NCBI RefSeq assembly: GCF_030705605.1
Contig: NZ_JAPCKK010000014.1
Location: 310,001-374,000, forward strand
DNA from: Paenibacillus zeirhizosphaerae
Lineage (GTDB): Bacteria; Bacillota; Bacilli; Paenibacillales; Paenibacillaceae
DNA length: 64,000 nt
Direction of reading: 5' to 3'
A model generated the notes under the pieces. That model had not been told where the DNA came from. It ran no database searches and saw only the letters and a list, made by a program, of their open reading frames with translations. Each line of letters starts with the position of its first letter. Positions within the stretch are counted from its first letter, which is position 1. Of the stretch, positions 47,349-55,681 are shown in pieces. The position numbers and the translations under genes are program-made.

Positions 47349-47948
47349 TTATCCCTCCAGCATCAGCAGTTGTCTGGACAATTCCTTCAGCCTTTTACGG
47401 CAGATATTAGCCTTTTCCGTATTCCCGGCCTTCATCGCTGACCAAAGCCGTTCCAACTCGTCATCCATCTCCATTCTAACAAGTTGAAGCCGCATTTCTC
47501 CCTCTGTGGACGCAAGCATCTCCTCCAGCTTCTCGCCTGATAATTGCATCCCTTTCTGGAACAACACGCGCTGTCTGAACCCATCCACTTCCACAAGCCG
47601 GATGACCTCACCGAATAAAATATTTTTCACCAGAATGTGCTGATCCTTAATTCGCTTGACGACAGCATGACCGCGGGTTACCCCAATCAGATTCTCCAGC
47701 CATTCCGCCAGCCTCGCATCCTTGATCAAATAATCCCCTACAAGTTTATAGTGCCCGGTGCGCAACAACTGAAAACGCAGCTTTACCAGCTTACGTCCCG
47801 TACGAACCGATAGGATAAGACAATCCTCATCCTCACTCCAATATAAGGAGTAGCCTTCCTGGATGAGGTCTTTAATCAGATTGTGGATATGCCGGCGGCT
47901 AAACCGGAGCTCCAGATTGCAGTATTCCACTTCGCAGCTCTTATTCAC
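47349..47948 (-). CDS. Hypothetical protein, 199 residues
   Basis: A GTG start at 47948 is preceded by AAAGGAGGG at good spacing. The product has an N-terminal part with KDLIQEGYSLYWSEDEDCLI and is leucine- and arginine-rich throughout, with a helical, charged C-terminus (from ~140) that may be coiled coil. No signal peptide or membrane segment. It looks like a sporulation-protein-like cytosolic protein (YtxC-type pattern), but that is a guess; I do not firmly recognise it. Confidence 0.65.
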   Translation of the reverse strand: MNKSCEVEYCNLELRFSRRHIHNLIKDLIQEGYSLYWSEDEDCLILSVRTGRKLVKLRFQLLRTGHYKLVGDYLIKDARLAEWLENLIGVTRGHAVVKRIKDQHILVKNILFGEVIRLVEVDGFRQRVLFQKGMQLSGEKLEEMLASTEGEMRLQLVRMEMDDELERLWSAMKAGNTEKANICRKRLKELSRQLLMLEG

Positions 47949-48127
47949 GGCATTCCCTCCTTTGTGAGATCCGGATCAAGCCTGCGCGGCAGGAAACGGC
48001 TGCGCCGTATGATCTTTTGCTTACTCTTATTTTATACTTCATATTATGTAAGGGTACTTGGTTATTTGACTAAATTTAGCTTTCACCAGCCCGTTCATTT
48101 AAGGATACGGCCAAGCCCCGAACTGTA

Positions 48128-48136
48128 TGCTATAAT
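48128..48136 (+). promoter_or_regulatory. Extended -10 promoter of the YktB gene
   Basis: TGCTATAAT stands about 50 bases before the yktB ATG; no good -35 is visible. Confidence 0.55.
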
Positions 48137-48189
48137 CAGGAGAACTCCGGTTGAAATAATCGGGGCTATGTAAGACAGGAGGAAAAGGA

Positions 48190-48822
48190 ATGACATTCAC
48201 TGGTTTCTGCGAACAAGATTTCGATGTATTTGAAGTGCCCGGCCTGGAAGCAAGAATGGAAGTGCTGATCCGCAACGTGCGGCCGAAGCTGGAAGCGATC
48301 GGGGAGCAATTAACCCCCTTTATGACAGAACTGTGCGGCGAAGAAATGTTTCCTCATATCGCCAAGCATGCACGCAGGACGGTTAATCCGCCAAAAGACA
48401 CATGGGTCGCCTGGGCACCGAGCAAGCGGGGCTATAAAGCTTATCCGCATTTTGAGGTAGGCATGTTCTCGTCCCACCTATTCATTGTGTTCGCTATTAT
48501 ATATGAAAGTCCGAACAAGACGGTGTTCGCCCAACAATTGGACAAGCAGTTGCAGGAAATCCGCAGCCACCTGCCTGGCAGCTATTACTGGTCCACGGAT
48601 CATATGGCGCCGCAAGGCATTTCCCATGCCGAAATGCAGGATGAACAGTTCCAGACCCTGATCCATAAGCTCGCCAATGTCAAAAAATCCGAGGTCGTAT
48701 GCGGGCTGCGGCTGGAACGGAATGACCCGCGGCTAGGGGACGAAAAACAGTTGCTTGAGCTGGTCCAGTCCACTTTCAAGCAGTTGCTGCCCCTGTACAA
48801 AATGGCCAATCAGCCGGAATAA
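48190..48822 (+). CDS. yktB: YktB family protein (DUF1054)
   Basis: A 210-residue protein that matches DUF1054: [38 protein letters not shown]-type segment (here [16 protein letters not shown]), [20 protein letters not shown] and the C-terminal [15 protein letters not shown]. The length equals B. subtilis YktB (about 212). The function is unknown. AGGAGG sits upstream of the ATG. Confidence 0.9.
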   Translation: [210 protein letters not shown]

Positions 48823-48864
48823 TACGGGATCCGATTACATACCGAGCCAAACCATAACACAAAC

Positions 48865-48897
48865 AAAGCATTCATCCCGGTTAGGGAGAATGCTTTT
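48865..48897. terminator. Terminator between yktB and the MFS gene
   Basis: AAAGCATTC and GAATGCTTT with an inner ATCC/GGGA pairing, flanked by T5 on the + strand, between convergent genes. Confidence 0.82.
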
Positions 48898-48908
48898 TCG
48901 CTTTGTCT

Positions 48909-50219
48909 TTAAGCAGTACTCTTGCTGCGATACGGACGGCGCTCAAGCAGCATATGACAGACGAACAGCAGCAGCATCACTACACCGCTCGTAACAAAAG
49001 GTGCCGTATGCCCGATGTGGTCCCACAACATGCCCGAGAGAATCGGTCCGACGACCAGCCCCGAGCCTTGCAGTGTGAGGAAAAATCCCCATACCGTGCC
49101 GCGTTCTCCCTCCGGAATCAAGCCTGCAAGAAAGGTATTCCACGCCGGAAGGATCAGCGCATAGCTAAGACCTACCACACCTACGGCCAGAAATATCATT
49201 GGAATCGTTGTAATCGCCGCAAAGGTAACCAGGGTAAGACCGGCCAGGGCAAAACCGACATGCAGAAAGTACCGGGGCCCAAATCGGTCCACCAGCTTGC
49301 CGAGCGGGATCAGAGCGAGTACAGTCACACCGCCCCCTGCAATCAACAGCACACTATACAGATTGGGCGAGATTCCCAAATCCGATCTGGCATAAAGGGT
49401 GAGCACTGGGCTCAGCAGCCCCAGGACAAAGGACTGCAGAAACAGCGCCGGATAAATAAGCGGGTTAACTCTTAGATTGGTTTTGATAAAATGCAGTGAA
49501 CTCTTCATGTTACTCGTAATTTGCTGCATTCTGTCAGTAAACGTTAAAGAAGCACGCTTCCTTTCCGCCGCTTTCCCTTGTATGGTTGTTGCTTCCTTCA
49601 CCAGTTTGCGGCCAGGCAGCAGCAGTGCCACCAGCAGCGTCAGAATAGCACAGCTGGTCAGGACCATAAACACGACCCCGTACTGATGCCCTGTGCTGGC
49701 TGTGACGAAATTCATGACGACCGGCCCAAGCCCCGTTCCTCCCAGCACAGCGATTTCAAGCGTACCCATCGCTGTTCCGTTGCTGTTGCTGGGCCCCGAG
49801 TTCTCGGTTATCCCTGTCATCGCGCACGGCCATAGCGGAGAAGTGCCGATTCCCAGCAGCAGACAGGCCAGCACAAGCCAGAAAGAGCTTGAAAAAAAGC
49901 TCATCATAAGCACGGCTGCAATGGTCACAACGAGAGCCGCCGCCATCGTCCCCCTGTAGCCCAGCCTCTCGGCCAGCCATCCCGCTGGCACGCGGAACAG
50001 GTTATCTCCCAGATATTGCAGCGAGAAGGCCAGGCCAATCACCCCTGCCGAAAGACCCAAGGTATCCCCCATATATACAGGCAGTATAGAAACAAGCAGT
50101 GAGCCCTTTAAAAATTCAACTAAAAAAACGAGCACCCATAGTGCTATAAAAAGAGGCGACAGCAGCCGCTCCGCTGCGCGTTTTCTGTTTTCCTCCATCT
50201 TCTTCACATCCTGATTCAT
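48909..50219 (-). CDS. Major facilitator superfamily transporter
   Basis: A 436-residue protein with about 12 hydrophobic segments in two halves split by a basic loop (~200-230, KAAERKRASLTFTDRMQ). MFS motif A is GWLAERLGYRGTM in the first half and GKLVDRFGPRYFL in the second. Drug or metabolite exporters of this shape are common; the substrate cannot be told. ATG at 50219 has a weak ribosome site; an ATG at 50198 is an alternative. It is divergent from speA. Confidence 0.85.
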   Translation of the reverse strand: MNQDVKKMEENRKRAAERLLSPLFIALWVLVFLVEFLKGSLLVSILPVYMGDTLGLSAGVIGLAFSLQYLGDNLFRVPAGWLAERLGYRGTMAAALVVTIAAVLMMSFFSSSFWLVLACLLLGIGTSPLWPCAMTGITENSGPSNSNGTAMGTLEIAVLGGTGLGPVVMNFVTASTGHQYGVVFMVLTSCAILTLLVALLLPGRKLVKEATTIQGKAAERKRASLTFTDRMQQITSNMKSSLHFIKTNLRVNPLIYPALFLQSFVLGLLSPVLTLYARSDLGISPNLYSVLLIAGGGVTVLALIPLGKLVDRFGPRYFLHVGFALAGLTLVTFAAITTIPMIFLAVGVVGLSYALILPAWNTFLAGLIPEGERGTVWGFFLTLQGSGLVVGPILSGMLWDHIGHTAPFVTSGVVMLLLFVCHMLLERRPYRSKSTA

Positions 50220-50408
50220 TTGTTAAGAAAAACGTCTATCGAAAAATCCGCTTCAAGCATTAGCTTGCATTCCCGCTTCATTTTGCTATACTCAATTTTG
50301 TTTATAAACAGCGCTTCGCTCCAATTACGGTACAATGATAATAACAAGATGACGCGCCGCAAGCAGCAATCAGGTACGCGTTCATTAAGAAAGGTTGTGA
50401 CAAATCTG

Positions 50409-51884
50409 ATGGATCACCACCAGACACCGCTGTTTACCGCCTTGAAAAAGCACGCAGACAGCAATCCTGTTCAATTTCACATCCCCGGTCATAAAAAAGG
50501 AATGGGAACCGACCGGGAATTCCGCGATTTTATCGGGGATAACGCCCTTTCCATAGATTTGATCAATATCGCTCCGCTGGATGATCTGCATCAGCCTACC
50601 GGTGTCATTGAACAATCACAAATCTTGGCTGCCGATGCGTTCGGAGCCGATTACACGTATTTCAGCGTGCAAGGCACCAGCGGTGCGATCATGACCATGA
50701 TCCTGTCCATCTGCTCACCGGGCGATAAAATTATTGTTCCGCGTAATGTTCATAAATCGGTTATGTCCGCTATTATTTTTTCGGGCGCAAAGCCTGTATT
50801 CGTCTCTCCTGCCCGGGATGAAAATCTCGGCATTGATCACGGCATCACAACCAGCTCGGTCCGCCGCGCGTTGGAGCGCCACCCGGATGCGAAAGGCGTA
50901 CTGGTCATTAACCCGACTTATTTCGGTGTGTGCGCCAACTTGAAGGAAATTGTGGATCTTGCGCACAGCTTCGATGTACCGGTGCTGGTGGATGAGGCCC
51001 ATGGCGTGCTGATTCATTTTCATCCCGATCTGCCGATGTCCGCCATGCAGGCCGGAGCCGATATGGCAGCGACAAGCGTGCATAAGCTGGGCGGCTCCAT
51101 GACGCAGAGCTCCGTGCTGAATCTGAATACGAAAAACGGTTACGTCAATCCGCAGCGTGTGCAGACCATCATCAGTATGCTGACTACAACTTCTACATCT
51201 TACATTTTACTTGCCTCACTCGATACGTCCCGGCGCAACCTGGCCCTGAACGGACGTGAAATGGCGCAGCATGCCATCGATCTGGCACAGTTTGCACGCA
51301 CCGAAATCAATAAAATTCCGGGCTTGTACTCCTTCGGCGACGATATCCTTGGCGGAGAAGCCACCTTTGATTATGATCCGACCAAGGTGTCCATCCACGT
51401 CCGTCATCTCGGAATCACCGGATACGAGACGGAAAACTGGCTACGGGAGCATTACAATATCGAAGTCGAGCTAAGCGATATGTATAACATTCTCTGCCTG
51501 ATTACTTCAGGTGATACGCAGGAATCCGTGCAAACGCTGCTGGAAGCGCTCCAAGAGCTGTCATCCCAATATTACAAGGATGGACAAGCCCACGAGCTGC
51601 TAGTGAAAATACCGGAAATTCCACAGTTGTCCCTGATTCCACGCGATGCATTTTACGCAGATACCGAGGTCATTCCTTTTAAAGAGTCGGCAGGTCGCAT
51701 TATTGCCGAATTTATTTATGTGTATCCGCCAGGCATTCCCATCCTGCTGCCGGGGGAGGTCATTTCACAGGAAAATATCGACTATATTGTCGAGCACGTC
51801 GATGTTGGCCTTCCCGTCAAAGGTCCGGAAGACCGCTACATTAATCGGGTGAAAGTAATTGTCGAAGCCGATCCGATCTTTTGA
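50409..51884 (+). CDS. speA: Orn/Lys/Arg decarboxylase, arginine decarboxylase type (SpeA)
   Basis: From the ATG at 50409 the product is 491 residues, close to B. subtilis SpeA (490). HQTPLFTALKKHADSNPVQF and FHIPGHKKGMG at the N-terminus, FFSVQGTSGAIMT-type PLP-binding segment (here YFSVQGTSGAIMTM), DEAHGVLIHFH, the PLP lysine in TSVHKLGGSMTQS and PGIPILLPGE near the end mark the family. It would decarboxylate arginine to agmatine, the first step of polyamine synthesis. The frame is open upstream to 50220, but the extension lacks homology or a ribosome site. Confidence 0.92.
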   Translation: MDHHQTPLFTALKKHADSNPVQFHIPGHKKGMGTDREFRDFIGDNALSIDLINIAPLDDLHQPTGVIEQSQILAADAFGADYTYFSVQGTSGAIMTMILSICSPGDKIIVPRNVHKSVMSAIIFSGAKPVFVSPARDENLGIDHGITTSSVRRALERHPDAKGVLVINPTYFGVCANLKEIVDLAHSFDVPVLVDEAHGVLIHFHPDLPMSAMQAGADMAATSVHKLGGSMTQSSVLNLNTKNGYVNPQRVQTIISMLTTTSTSYILLASLDTSRRNLALNGREMAQHAIDLAQFARTEINKIPGLYSFGDDILGGEATFDYDPTKVSIHVRHLGITGYETENWLREHYNIEVELSDMYNILCLITSGDTQESVQTLLEALQELSSQYYKDGQAHELLVKIPEIPQLSLIPRDAFYADTEVIPFKESAGRIIAEFIYVYPPGIPILLPGEVISQENIDYIVEHVDVGLPVKGPEDRYINRVKVIVEADPIF

Positions 51885-51894
51885 GCTTATACCT

Positions 51895-51927
51895 GTAAAG
51901 AGCCAAGCCTGCAGGCTTGGCTCTTTG
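51895..51927 (+). terminator. speA terminator
   Basis: AAAGAGCCAAGCC-TGCA-GGCTTGGCTCTTT, a perfect 13-base stem. Confidence 0.9.
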
Positions 51928-51967
51928 TCATACCCTACTATGGTGCCACGGAATGGCGGTTTATGAA

Positions 51968-51993
51968 AAGAGGCCCCTTCACGGGGCCTCTGC
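51968..51993 (-). terminator. Terminator of the DUF1292 gene
   Basis: AGAGGCCCC-TTCA-CGGGGCCTCT hairpin with T-rich sequence on the - strand. Confidence 0.85.
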
Positions 51994-52015
51994 AGCCTGT
52001 ACGGCTGGTGCTGAA

Positions 52016-52327
52016 TTAGTTGTCATACTCCTGAACAAGCTCATTAAACACTTCTTCAACACGTTTCCATTCTTCTTCGTCTTCAATATTATAAAACACC
52101 ATCTCTTCGTTCTCTTCCTCCACACGAAGAATGATGCCATCTGCTTCAGGGTTACCGCGTTCAAGCAAGAGGGCGTACAGCTGGTCGTCGACGTCAAACG
52201 TCTCTACCAGTACAACCTCTACATCGTTACCGTTCTCATCCGTAACGGTAAGAATCAATTCTTCATGCTCATGGTCATGATCATGGTCGTGATGATGGCC
52301 ATCATGCTCATGCTTGTGATCAGTCAT
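52016..52327 (-). CDS. DUF1292 (YrzB-like) protein with a His/Asp-rich N-terminus
   Basis: A 103-residue acidic protein. The C-terminal ~80 residues are DUF1292 (ELILTVTDENGNDVEV, VDDQLYALLLE, EEEWKRVEEVFNEL), as in B. subtilis YrzB. The N-terminal ~22 residues are almost only His, Asp and Glu (HEHDGHHHDHDHDHEHEE), a metal-binding type of stretch not part of the core domain. YrzB lies by yrrK and yrzL in other Firmicutes; here it stands alone. Function unknown; metal binding is inferred from composition. Confidence 0.88.
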   Translation of the reverse strand: MTDHKHEHDGHHHDHDHDHEHEELILTVTDENGNDVEVVLVETFDVDDQLYALLLERGNPEADGIILRVEEENEEMVFYNIEDEEEWKRVEEVFNELVQEYDN

Positions 52328-52419
52328 TCATATACCTACCTTCAATTGGTTTGTTCTTCCTTCGTATCGTAACATGATCTAGTAGGAAGGTCAATTTCAC
52401 CACTTCCCCCAGAAGCTGC

Positions 52420-52977
52420 TTAAGAATCCAGTGCCGTAATGACTTTTTCGGAAATCAGCATAAAGCCGCTGTCCGAAGTCTCTTTAATGTAAAAACCGAC
52501 TCTGTACTTGCCTGCCGTCTTGAAATCATACGTAAAATCATGGGTGCGGAACCAGAAGTTATCCTTCTGCTTGCCTATAATCTCCTGTGTCTGAATATCC
52601 TTCACGTTACCAGCCGGATCCGTAATCGCAATCTTAACAGCAGCAATATCGGTTGTCAGACTGTCAATCTGGGAGAATACATTAAACTTCAGTTTTCCCT
52701 TATTCACATTCCCAAATACAGTATCTCCCTTGAACAGGAAAATATGAACGTTCGGCTGCTCAAATTGAACTTTGCCTGTGGATGAATCGTAGGTTACGAG
52801 GCCGTTAAAATCCCGAATCGGCACATAAGTCGTGCCATCGATCACGTATCCACCCTCTTTGACTTCCTGTCCGTTTATAATTAATTTGACTTCCTGACTA
52901 CTAGCTTCGGCGGACAATACAGATCCTCCCATTGTAGAAAGAGCCAACACCAAGACCATCACTTTTGTCCATTTCAT
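52420..52977 (-). CDS. Secreted protein with a stalk (copper amine oxidase N-terminal-like) domain
   Basis: A 185-residue exported protein. A signal peptide ends near SVLSAEAS. Residues ~28-75 (VKLIINGQEVKEGGYVIDGT, YVPIRDF) match the copper-amine-oxidase N-terminal-like 'stalk' module that is widespread in Paenibacillus secreted proteins. The rest (~80-185) is a beta-rich extracellular domain (VKIAITDPAGNVKDI, GKYRVGFYIKET) of unknown role. GGGGGG precedes the ATG. Confidence 0.8.
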   Translation of the reverse strand: MKWTKVMVLVLALSTMGGSVLSAEASSQEVKLIINGQEVKEGGYVIDGTTYVPIRDFNGLVTYDSSTGKVQFEQPNVHIFLFKGDTVFGNVNKGKLKFNVFSQIDSLTTDIAAVKIAITDPAGNVKDIQTQEIIGKQKDNFWFRTHDFTYDFKTAGKYRVGFYIKETSDSGFMLISEKVITALDS

Positions 52978-53178
52978 TGCTAAAATGTCCCCCCATCCAT
53001 CTTCTGTTGTAAATTTATACTTTTCAAAACTCTACAAGTTGCGCTGCTCCACTCACAAAATTGCCACTTTTGTCATGGAGTATTTTGCCTGTTACTGTAA
53101 CCATGTTAATATGGATGTAGTTCCCAATACCCGGCTAACCGAAAAATCAGTAAACAGACAGCCAAGGAGGTTCAACGG

Positions 53179-53934
53179 ATGACATTGAAACTGCAGATGC
53201 TTGGTACAGGCAGCGCCTTTGCCAAGACACACTATAATAACAATGCACTGCTGGATAGCGGAGAAGCCAAGCTATTCATCGACTTCGGAACGACCGCCCC
53301 GCTCGCGCTCCATCACATGGGACTGCCGATTACGGATTTGGATGCCATTATTATCACTCATATTCACGCCGATCATGTGGGCGGGCTGGAGGAGCTAGGC
53401 TTCCGCATGAGCCTCATCCACGGGCGCAAGCCTGTCTTGTATGTTGCAGAAGCGCTCGTAGAACCGCTGTGGGAGCAAACGCTAAAGGGCGGAATGTATC
53501 AGAAAGGCATGATTGAGCGGATGGGGGATATTTTCGAAGTGAGGCCGCTCGTTCCGGATCAGGCTACCGACCTCGTTCCGGGAATCCGGGTTGAGTTGAT
53601 CCCTACCAAGCATATTCCAGGCAAGGACAGCTACTCTCTGTTCATTAATGAGCGGTTGTTTTACAGTGCGGATATGACCTTTAATCCGGAACTTCTGACC
53701 AAGCTGGTACAGGAACGTGGCTGCAGAGCGATTTTGCATGAGGTGCAGTTGCTCGGCGAAGGGGCTGTGCACACCACCCTGGACGAGCTGCTCAGCCTGC
53801 CGCCGGAGCTGCAGCAGATGATTCATCTTATGCATTACGGCGATGAAATAGAGTCTTTCCGGGGATGCACAGGCGAGATGAGAATTTTGGAGCAGCAGCG
53901 TATTTATGATGTGGAGCAAGAACTGGAAGCATAG
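53179..53934 (+). CDS. MBL-fold metallo-hydrolase
   Basis: A 251-residue metallo-beta-lactamase fold protein: LQMLGTGSAFAKTHYNNNALL at the N-terminus and the metal motif THIHADHVGG. Residues such as PTKHIPGKDSY and HLMHYGD supply the later histidines. The pattern is that of YhfI/RNase Z-like hydrolases; a nuclease or cyclic-nucleotide phosphodiesterase is possible, but the substrate is not evident. AAGGAGG precedes the ATG at ideal spacing. Confidence 0.88.
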   Translation: MTLKLQMLGTGSAFAKTHYNNNALLDSGEAKLFIDFGTTAPLALHHMGLPITDLDAIIITHIHADHVGGLEELGFRMSLIHGRKPVLYVAEALVEPLWEQTLKGGMYQKGMIERMGDIFEVRPLVPDQATDLVPGIRVELIPTKHIPGKDSYSLFINERLFYSADMTFNPELLTKLVQERGCRAILHEVQLLGEGAVHTTLDELLSLPPELQQMIHLMHYGDEIESFRGCTGEMRILEQQRIYDVEQELEA

Positions 53935-53949
53935 ATCGGAGCATTGACG

Positions 53950-53990
53950 GAAAAGCCGCAGAAATCGTTGGTGATCCGCGGCTTTTTTGT
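53950..53990. terminator. Terminator between the MBL and GNAT genes
   Basis: AAAAGCCGC and GCGGCTTTTTT arms flank a longer loop between convergent genes. Confidence 0.8.
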
Positions 53991-54013
53991 GATTTTTGCG
54001 ATGAAAAGATAGG

Positions 54014-54457
54014 TTACAGCTTTTTACGCATCCGCACATGCGGGATGCCTGCTTCATCAAAGGGCTCGTCGGAGATGGTTTCATAGCCAAGCTTCTTGTA
54101 GAATACCTCCGCCTGGCACTGTGAGTCTAGCAGTGAATAACGCAGCCCCAGCTCTCTTGCTCTCTCCTCCATAGCGAGCAGCAGAACACGTCCGTAGCCT
54201 TTGGAGCGGTAGTTTTGCAGAACCGCAATCCGCTGCATTTTGGCCGTTTCGTCGTCATAATAAGTCACTCTCCCGGTTGCGACCATCTCTCCCCCGTCCT
54301 GAATCAGGAAATGATGAGCCGTCTCGATGAGACGGTCATGCTGATCAGCTTCCTCTTCCGCCGGCACATTCTGCTCCTCAACGAACACCTTGATGCGAAT
54401 GGCCAGCGCCTGCTGGAGCTGTTCCTCCGTCGTTACACTTACAATTTCAGCCGCCAT
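54014..54457 (-). CDS. GNAT-family N-acetyltransferase
   Basis: A 147-residue acetyltransferase of the ElaA/YjcF branch: ALAIRIKVFVEEQNVPAEEE at the N-terminus, VATGRVTYYDDETAKMQRIAV, and the acetyl-CoA loop NYRSKGYGRVLL (Q/RxxGxG/A). The substrate is not known. AGGGGG precedes the ATG. It is the last ordinary chromosomal gene before the tRNA-Val integration site. Confidence 0.88.
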   Translation of the reverse strand: MAAEIVSVTTEEQLQQALAIRIKVFVEEQNVPAEEEADQHDRLIETAHHFLIQDGGEMVATGRVTYYDDETAKMQRIAVLQNYRSKGYGRVLLLAMEERARELGLRYSLLDSQCQAEVFYKKLGYETISDEPFDEAGIPHVRMRKKL

Positions 54458-54689
54458 GATTTCCCCCTATTGTTCTATAATGTATAGCGCGCATAACCAT
54501 GTAAGCTGAATTATAATACAAAACCAACTTGGAAGGTAATTGGTTCGTCTTCATAGAAAGATGCGGCTCGGAATAGTGAAAAATATTTTACATTTATTAA
54601 TCTGCTTGGGAAAATGAAATTTATTCAGATAAACCGTTGACATATAGGGACATTTCGGATAATATAAATTTCACCGCGATAAATAACTT

Positions 54690-54762
54690 GATCTGTTAGC
54701 TCAGCTGGGAGAGCACCATCTTGACAGGGTGGGGGTCAGTGGTTCGAGCCCACTACAGATCA
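54690..54762 (+). tRNA. tRNA-Val (anticodon GAC)
   Basis: A full cloverleaf can be folded: acceptor GATCTGT/ACAGATC, D arm GCTC...GAGC, anticodon stem CCATC/GGTGG around loop TTGACAG (anticodon GAC), T arm AGTGG/CCACT with TTCGAGC, discriminator A. CCA is not encoded. The 3' half is the first copy of the 48-base repeat described below, so it forms the left attachment site of an integrated element. Confidence 0.96.
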
Positions 54763-54768
54763 TAGCCG
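54721..54768 (+). repeat. attL: 48-base direct repeat, copy 1 (3' half of tRNA-Val)
   Basis: The sequence from the anticodon loop (ttgacaggg) to six bases past the tRNA (catagccg) is repeated exactly at 62171-62218. The bases on either side differ. This is the usual form of a tyrosine-recombinase attachment site that rebuilds the tRNA after integration. Confidence 0.93.
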
Positions 54769-54770
54769 GG

Positions 54771-54791
54771 AACCCTTACTACGTAAGGGTT
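54771..54791 (+). terminator. tRNA-Val terminator (element-derived)
   Basis: AACCCTTAC-TAC-GTAAGGGTT followed by T5. It lies inside the element, just past attL. Confidence 0.85.
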
Positions 54792-55081
54792 TTTTCTTTT
54801 TCACTTAGACTTCAGATACCTACAATGATTGCCTCTGGGGACAAATTGGGGACAAAACTTCAAATTAAGCATAGCAAACAGACTAAAATGGACTTAATTT
54901 CCCTTCATATCAATACAAAAATAAAAGCCCCGCAGACATTTAAGGTCAGCGGGGCTTTTACCGATGCTTTCGGATTTTGAATCAATCCTATCTCTTCTGG
55001 TCTATTTTGTAAATAACACTAGAAAAATATTCCTAGGTCTGATAGACTATCCTCATAAAATTCAAAGGGGCTTAATAAGGT
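54792..55081. other. Intergenic left end of the prophage
   Basis: No convincing gene. It holds a repeated GGGGACAAA (54837-54857), a strong hairpin AAAAGCCCCGC...GCGGGGCTTTT (54923-54959) and AT-rich sequence. The + strand frame reading SGDKLGTKLQIKHSKQTK here vaguely resembles an integrase C-terminal tail but is far too short to call. Confidence 0.6.
54923..54959. terminator. Hairpin terminator in the prophage left end
   Basis: AAAAGCCCCGC and GCGGGGCTTTT pair perfectly over 11 bases around a 15-base loop; both strands end in T4. Confidence 0.82.
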
Positions 55082-55303
55082 ATGTATAATAGGTATGTGC
55101 TGATACTCCTCGCTTTTCTCCTGCCACCTCTCGCTGTCCTACTTGTCAGAAAGCAACCCATGCATGCTATTAGTTGCACGGTACCTATGTTCTTCTTTGG
55201 TTGGTTTTTTGGAATACCATATGCACTTATAGAAGTCTTTTATTATGAATATAAAAAAAAGAATGGAAAAGTTAATTCGAGCCCTGCCAATAGAAAACAC
55301 TAA
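55082..55303 (+). CDS. Pmp3/YqaE-like small membrane protein
   Basis: A 73-residue protein with two membrane segments: YVLILLAFLLPPLAVLLVRK (the LLPPLAV motif typical of the UPF0057/Pmp3 family) and a second, aromatic one (PMFFFGWFFGIPYALIEVFY, with the GIPYAL counterpart of GIIHAL), then a basic tail. Pmp3 proteins affect membrane potential and salt tolerance; the phage context is unusual. It is the only + strand gene inside the prophage, close to attL, a typical place for a cargo gene. The ribosome site is AAGGGG at longish spacing. Confidence 0.65.
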   Translation: MYNRYVLILLAFLLPPLAVLLVRKQPMHAISCTVPMFFFGWFFGIPYALIEVFYYEYKKKNGKVNSSPANRKH

Positions 55304-55377
55304 GAGGTTCTGTTACCATTATAAATCTGCGGGGCTTTTTAAGTCTGTTCTAAATTCAATCTGAAGCACAAAAAAAA

Positions 55378-55404
55378 CTCTGCTAACCTCTACGGTCGGC
55401 AGAG
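55378..55404 (-). terminator. Terminator of the prophage lysis genes
   Basis: CTCTGC...GCAGAG with T8 following on the - strand, downstream of the small holin-like gene. Confidence 0.82.
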
Positions 55405-55439
55405 CTTTTTGTAAACATAAAATCCCAAGCGCTTGGTAA

Positions 55440-55664
55440 TTACTCCGCTTTATCCGTTGATGAGGATCCTGCCGCCTTACCGTCTACATACGCCTCAGCC
55501 AAGATGTACACTGCGATTAAGGCAAATGCACCGATCACCGCCGCCGTCTGAGCGATGGTATTTTCAGATGCACCGGCAGCAGTCATTACTGCAGTCACCA
55601 GACCGGCCAGGAGCGCCCAAAACTTCCGGCTAGACAACTTAGCTTTCCAATCGATCTTATTCAT
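55440..55664 (-). CDS. Small phage membrane protein (holin-like)
   Basis: A 74-residue protein: short basic N-terminus IDWKAKLSSRKFWALL, then two hydrophobic segments (~15-32 and ~38-58) and a charged tail. This WKxKLxSRKFWALLAG pattern is common in Firmicute phage lysis cassettes and is often annotated as holin. It follows the amidase by 17 bases. A close paralogue (76 residues) is at 63468-63698. Because a TcdE-type holin is also present, this may be a second holin or an anti-holin (inference). Confidence 0.8.
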   Translation of the reverse strand: MNKIDWKAKLSSRKFWALLAGLVTAVMTAAGASENTIAQTAAVIGAFALIAVYILAEAYVDGKAAGSSSTDKAE

Positions 55665-55681
55665 GACTCAATATCCCCCCC

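Noticed and set aside
50220-50408. 63-codon N-terminal extension of speA
   Set aside because: No ribosome site, leucine/serine-rich sequence without homology, and SpeA length fits the ATG at 50409.
54729-54980. 83-residue frame overlapping the tRNA-Val
   Set aside because: It starts inside the tRNA, has no ribosome site and runs through two terminators. Its middle (SGDKLGTKLQ) faintly resembles an integrase tail, but its strand and position relative to attL do not fit an integrase gene.
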